8,110 nucleotides of DNA, taken from positions 1-8,110 of the forward strand of contig CAQPRV010000113.1 of NCBI GenBank assembly GCA_948857205.1, read 5' to 3'. A program made the position numbers and the translations under genes. Source of the DNA: an uncultured Clostridia bacterium (GTDB lineage Bacteria > Bacillota > Clostridia > TANB77 > CAG-508). A model generated the notes under the pieces. It had not been told where the DNA came from and did no database searches. It worked only from the letters and a program-made list of their open reading frames with translations. Below, one piece after another: positions 5,884-8,110 of the stretch (the first letter of the stretch is position 1; the number at the start of each line of letters is the position of its first letter).

Positions 5884-7653
5884 TCATCCTTTAACTAAAA
5901 CTGCTTTTATTCTTCTTACTCCTGAAGAACTTGCCTCTTCTTTTTTTATTTTAAATTTTCCTAATTCTGATGTGTTTTTTACATGTGGTCCCCCACATAG
6001 TTCTTTTGATATTTTTCCTATTGAATATACTGTGACTTCATCTGGGTATTTTTCTATAAACATGCATTCTGCACCTGATTTTATTGCTTCTTCTTTTTTC
6101 ATAGTTTCTACTGTTACTTCTAGCCCTTCTTCTATCCATTTATTTACTATTTCTTCTATTTTTTGCTTTTCTTCTTCTGTTAATTTATGGTCACAGTTAA
6201 AGTCAAATCTCATTCTTTCTGTCGTTATGTTTGATCCTTTTTGATGTGTATCTGGTCCTAATATTTGTTTTAGAGCTGCATTTAATAAATGTGTTGCTGT
6301 ATGATAACTTATTGTTTGTTCGTTTTGTTCTGCTAATCCTCCTTTAAATTTTGCCTCTGATCCTTGTCTTGACTTTTCTTGATGTTTTTTAAATAATTCT
6401 TCATACTCCTTTATGTTTACTTCGAAGCCATTTTCTCTTGCTAATTCACTTGTAACTTCTGGTGGAAATCCATAAGTATCATACAATTTAAATACAACTT
6501 CTCCACTTATTTTAGTTTTTCCTTCTGTTTTTGCTTTATTCATGGCTTTACTAAATTCTTTTTCTCCATGTTCTAAGGTTTTTACAAATTTATCTTTTTC
6601 TTCTATTATTACTGTTTTTATTAGATTTTTATTTTTTTCTAGTTCAGGATACATTTCTTTTAAGTTTTCCACATTTATTTCTATAAGTGTTGATAATTCA
6701 TCTAAATTTATTTGTAATTTATTTAAATGTCTTATCATTCTTCTTATTAGTCGTCTTAATACATATCCTCTATCTATGTTGCTTGGCTTTCCTCCATCTG
6801 ATATTATCATCATACTAGAACGTAAATGTTCTGCAACTATTCTTCTACTCTCTATATTATCAACTTTTTGGCTTTCTTCTAATTTCTTCATTATTGGCTG
6901 GAATAATTCTGTATCAAAAGGGGTTTCTTTTCCTTGTAGTAACATTGTCATTCTTTCTAATCCTAAACCTGTGTCTACATTTTTTTGCTCTAACTTTGTA
7001 TATCCATTTTTGTCTTTAAAATATTCCATAAACACGTTGTTCCATATTTCTACATATTTTCCACAATCACATGATGGCTGACAGTCATTTGAACATGCTG
7101 GTTTTCCTGTGTCATAAAACATTTCTGTATCTGGTCCACATGGTCCTTCTTCTCCTGCTATCCACCAATTGTCTCCTTTTCCATAGAAATAAATTCTTTC
7201 TTCTGGTATTCCTGCTTTTTTCCAACATTCTGCTGATACTTCATCTTTTGGACAGTCTTCGTCCCCTGCAAAACATGTTACTGATAATTTTTCTGCTGGA
7301 ATTCCTAGTTCTTTTGTTAAAAAGTTATAACTCATTTGAATTGATTCTTCTTTAAAGTAATCTCCTAATGACCAGTTTCCTAACATTTCAAAATAGGTTA
7401 GGTGCCTATTGTCTCCAACTTCATCTATATCATTTGTTCTTACACATTTTTGGTAGTCTGTTAACCTTGTTCCAGATGGGTGCTTTTCTCCTAGTAAATA
7501 TGGTACTAATGGTTGCATTCCTGCTGTATTGAATAATACTGATGGGTCATTTTCTGGTATTAATGGCGCTGATGGTATTATTGCATGTCCATTTTTTTTG
7601 AAAAAGTTTAGGTATTTATTTCTTATTTCGATTGCTTTCATTTTTAATCTCAT
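5884..7653 (-). CDS. alaS: Alanyl-tRNA synthetase, compact form
   Basis: Charges tRNA-Ala with alanine in the cytosol. The class II core (LFNTAGMQPLVPYLLG, FEMLGNWSLGDYFK, GPCGPDTEMFYD, DTGLGLERM) and the tRNA-recognition helices (GYVLRRLIRRMIRHL, LYDTYGFPPEV) are complete. C187, C191, C195 and C197 could bind zinc. The editing site keeps all four metal ligands, H451-x3-H455 and C553-x3-H557, spaced as in E. coli AlaRS (H564, H568, C666, H670). At 589 aa it is far shorter than the usual 870-880. The beta-barrel segment normally before HxxxH is replaced by a short linker (KFKGGLAEQNEQ), and the protein ends at SSGVRRIKAVLVKG, so the DHHA1 and C-Ala region is absent. No frameshift remnant is seen downstream; hinT follows after 46 nt. 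The ATG at 7653 (GAGGAAGGA just before it) fits the family's N-terminus, as does the ATG at 7641; a TTG at 7752 would add 33 unrelated residues. Confidence 0.9.
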   Translation of the reverse strand: MRLKMKAIEIRNKYLNFFKKNGHAIIPSAPLIPENDPSVLFNTAGMQPLVPYLLGEKHPSGTRLTDYQKCVRTNDIDEVGDNRHLTYFEMLGNWSLGDYFKEESIQMSYNFLTKELGIPAEKLSVTCFAGDEDCPKDEVSAECWKKAGIPEERIYFYGKGDNWWIAGEEGPCGPDTEMFYDTGKPACSNDCQPSCDCGKYVEIWNNVFMEYFKDKNGYTKLEQKNVDTGLGLERMTMLLQGKETPFDTELFQPIMKKLEESQKVDNIESRRIVAEHLRSSMMIISDGGKPSNIDRGYVLRRLIRRMIRHLNKLQINLDELSTLIEINVENLKEMYPELEKNKNLIKTVIIEEKDKFVKTLEHGEKEFSKAMNKAKTEGKTKISGEVVFKLYDTYGFPPEVTSELARENGFEVNIKEYEELFKKHQEKSRQGSEAKFKGGLAEQNEQTISYHTATHLLNAALKQILGPDTHQKGSNITTERMRFDFNCDHKLTEEEKQKIEEIVNKWIEEGLEVTVETMKKEEAIKSGAECMFIEKYPDEVTVYSIGKISKELCGGPHVKNTSELGKFKIKKEEASSSGVRRIKAVLVKG

Positions 7654-7757
7654 TCCTTCCTCAAGGTATAAATCTGGTTGAAAAATAATTGGATATTTGG
7701 ATATGCAAATAGGATTTAATTTAACAATACTAAATGCCAATTCTTTTTTCAAACTTG

Positions 7758-7763
7758 CTCCTT
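7758..7763 (-). promoter_or_regulatory. Shine-Dalgarno site for an alternative TTG start in the alaS leader
   Basis: AAGGAG (7763-7758) stands 5 nt before a TTG (7752-7750) that opens 33 codons in frame with alaS. The peptide (MKKELAFSIVKLN and on) has no counterpart in AlaRS. It could be a real N-terminal extension, or a chance site in the leader. Confidence 0.4.
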
Positions 7764-7805
7764 GAATATTTTTATTTTTTGCTAATTTTTTATATATTTT
7801 TTAGA

Positions 7806-7834
7806 ATTATACTTCAATATGTCCAAAAAATCAA
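7806..7834 (-). promoter_or_regulatory. Promoter of the alaS operon
   Basis: On the - strand, TTGATT (7834-7829) and a perfect TATAAT (7811-7806) are separated by 17 bp. Transcription would start near 7799, giving a leader of about 146 nt to the ATG at 7653. It probably drives alaS, the HIT gene, the flavoprotein gene and chorismate mutase, since the gaps between these are 46, 29 and -1 nt. Confidence 0.65.
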
Positions 7835-7959
7835 TAAATTTATAGCAATCACTTCAAATTTTACTTTATTTTGTGTTACAGTTCAGTATATGGCTATTTT
7901 CCTAATACCTAAATACTACAAATCTTGATTTTTTAGTGAGTATTTATTTTAATAAGGGA

Positions 7960-8012
7960 AAAAATATCTAAAATATTTATGAAAATTCGAATGCAACTGA
8001 AAAATATTTAGA
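7960..8012 (-). terminator. Possible AT-only terminator of a gene beyond the right edge
   Basis: TCTAAAATATTT (7967-7978) and AAATATTTAGA (8002-8012) can pair with one bulged base around a 23-nt loop. On the - strand the stem is followed by TATTTTTTCCC, a six-T run. The stem has almost no G-C pairs, so it may be chance in AT-rich DNA. Confidence 0.25.
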
Positions 8013-8029
8013 AATTCTTTTCATATAAA

Positions 8030-8110
8030 ATGAGGGATGTTCAAGGCAAAACTACACTATTATCCATTTCTCATAACCCTCGGGCTGCTCGTTTTCTCCA
8101 ATACCCCCGC
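8030..8110 (+). repeat. Possible dispersed intergenic repeat or partial small reading frame, right copy
   Basis: An ATG at 8030 opens a frame that stays open to the window edge (27 codons) and contains SHNPRAARFLQYPR. It resembles the stretch at 60-146 in both peptide and DNA. The last 40 bp are much richer in G+C than the rest of the window. No clear Shine-Dalgarno site stands before the ATG. The element is cut by the window edge, so its length and nature are open. Confidence 0.3.

Larger units (their letters stand above)
7654..8110. other. Region upstream of alaS
   Basis: This 457-bp stretch carries the alaS promoter and a leader of about 146 nt, then AT-rich DNA with no convincing gene, then the right-end repeat-like stretch from 8030. 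No T-box consensus (the AGGGTGG-type antiterminator bulge) was found in the leader, although T-boxes are common before synthetase genes in Clostridia. The leader contains a tandem 8-mer, ATATCCAA twice on the - strand, near 7688-7703. Confidence 0.6.

Noticed and set aside
5884..5900. alaS truncated by a frameshift or deletion
   Set aside because: The gene ends cleanly after the editing domain, hinT follows in 46 nt, and no remnant of a C-terminal domain is seen in any frame.
6542..7081. A 179-codon open frame on the + strand inside alaS
   Set aside because: It is antisense to the conserved AlaRS core; its Phe/Ser/Leu-rich translation is the typical mirror of Glu/Lys-rich coding DNA, and it has no convincing ribosome site.
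7071..7355. Leu-rich + strand frame that could be taken for a membrane protein
   Set aside because: It is fully antisense to AlaRS motifs, including the NWW and Cys-rich segments; the hydrophobicity comes from the complementary strand.
7734..7928. A 64-codon + strand frame upstream of alaS, partly hydrophobic
   Set aside because: It overlaps the alaS leader and promoter, has no Shine-Dalgarno site, and its composition is that of random AT-rich DNA.
7654..7980. T-box riboswitch before alaS
   Set aside because: The conserved antiterminator sequence and a leader terminator could not be found on the - strand.

Overview
The window is very AT-rich (by eye about a quarter G+C), has strong purine-rich Shine-Dalgarno sites (AAGGAGG, AGAGGAGG), and its proteins look clostridial. 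The best guess is a low-GC member of the Clostridia (Bacillota), probably an anaerobe. That is an inference from composition and protein style, not a database match. No IS element, phage gene, CRISPR array, tRNA or rRNA was seen.

Layout: two convergent operons fill the window. On the + strand, a good sigma-A-type promoter (173-201) drives pheA (prephenate dehydratase), a class I aminotransferase and tyrA (prephenate dehydrogenase), spaced 18 and 7 nt apart. Together they turn prephenate into phenylpyruvate or 4-hydroxyphenylpyruvate and can transaminate both to Phe and Tyr. PheA and TyrA both end in ACT domains, so product feedback is expected. On the - strand, a promoter at 7806-7834 drives alaS (a compact alanyl-tRNA synthetase), an HIT protein, an FAD flavoprotein of the aspartate oxidase/fumarate reductase fold, and a stand-alone AroQ chorismate mutase that overlaps the flavoprotein by 1 nt (TAATG). 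Chorismate mutase makes the prephenate used by the + strand operon, so the two operons meet in one pathway although they are transcribed towards each other.

The 259-bp convergent gap (3355-3613) holds three hairpins. Two of them (3455-3499 and 3526-3574) are diverged copies of one structure, exactly 73 bp apart, with three compensatory base-pair changes. Each is followed by a T-run only on the - strand, so they look like tandem terminators of the alaS operon or a duplicated structured element. The window's two ends (about 60-146 and 8030-8110) carry short stretches that resemble each other (peptide pattern NP-x(2-3)-A-x-RFL-x-Y), possibly copies of a dispersed intergenic repeat.

Points most worth a second look: the tandem covarying hairpins; the short AlaRS, which lacks the usual barrel before its editing site and the C-terminal region; the flavoprotein/chorismate mutase pair, whose flavoprotein keeps the fold's substrate-site His and Arg but lacks a recognisable catalytic RD-x3-R motif; and the end repeats.
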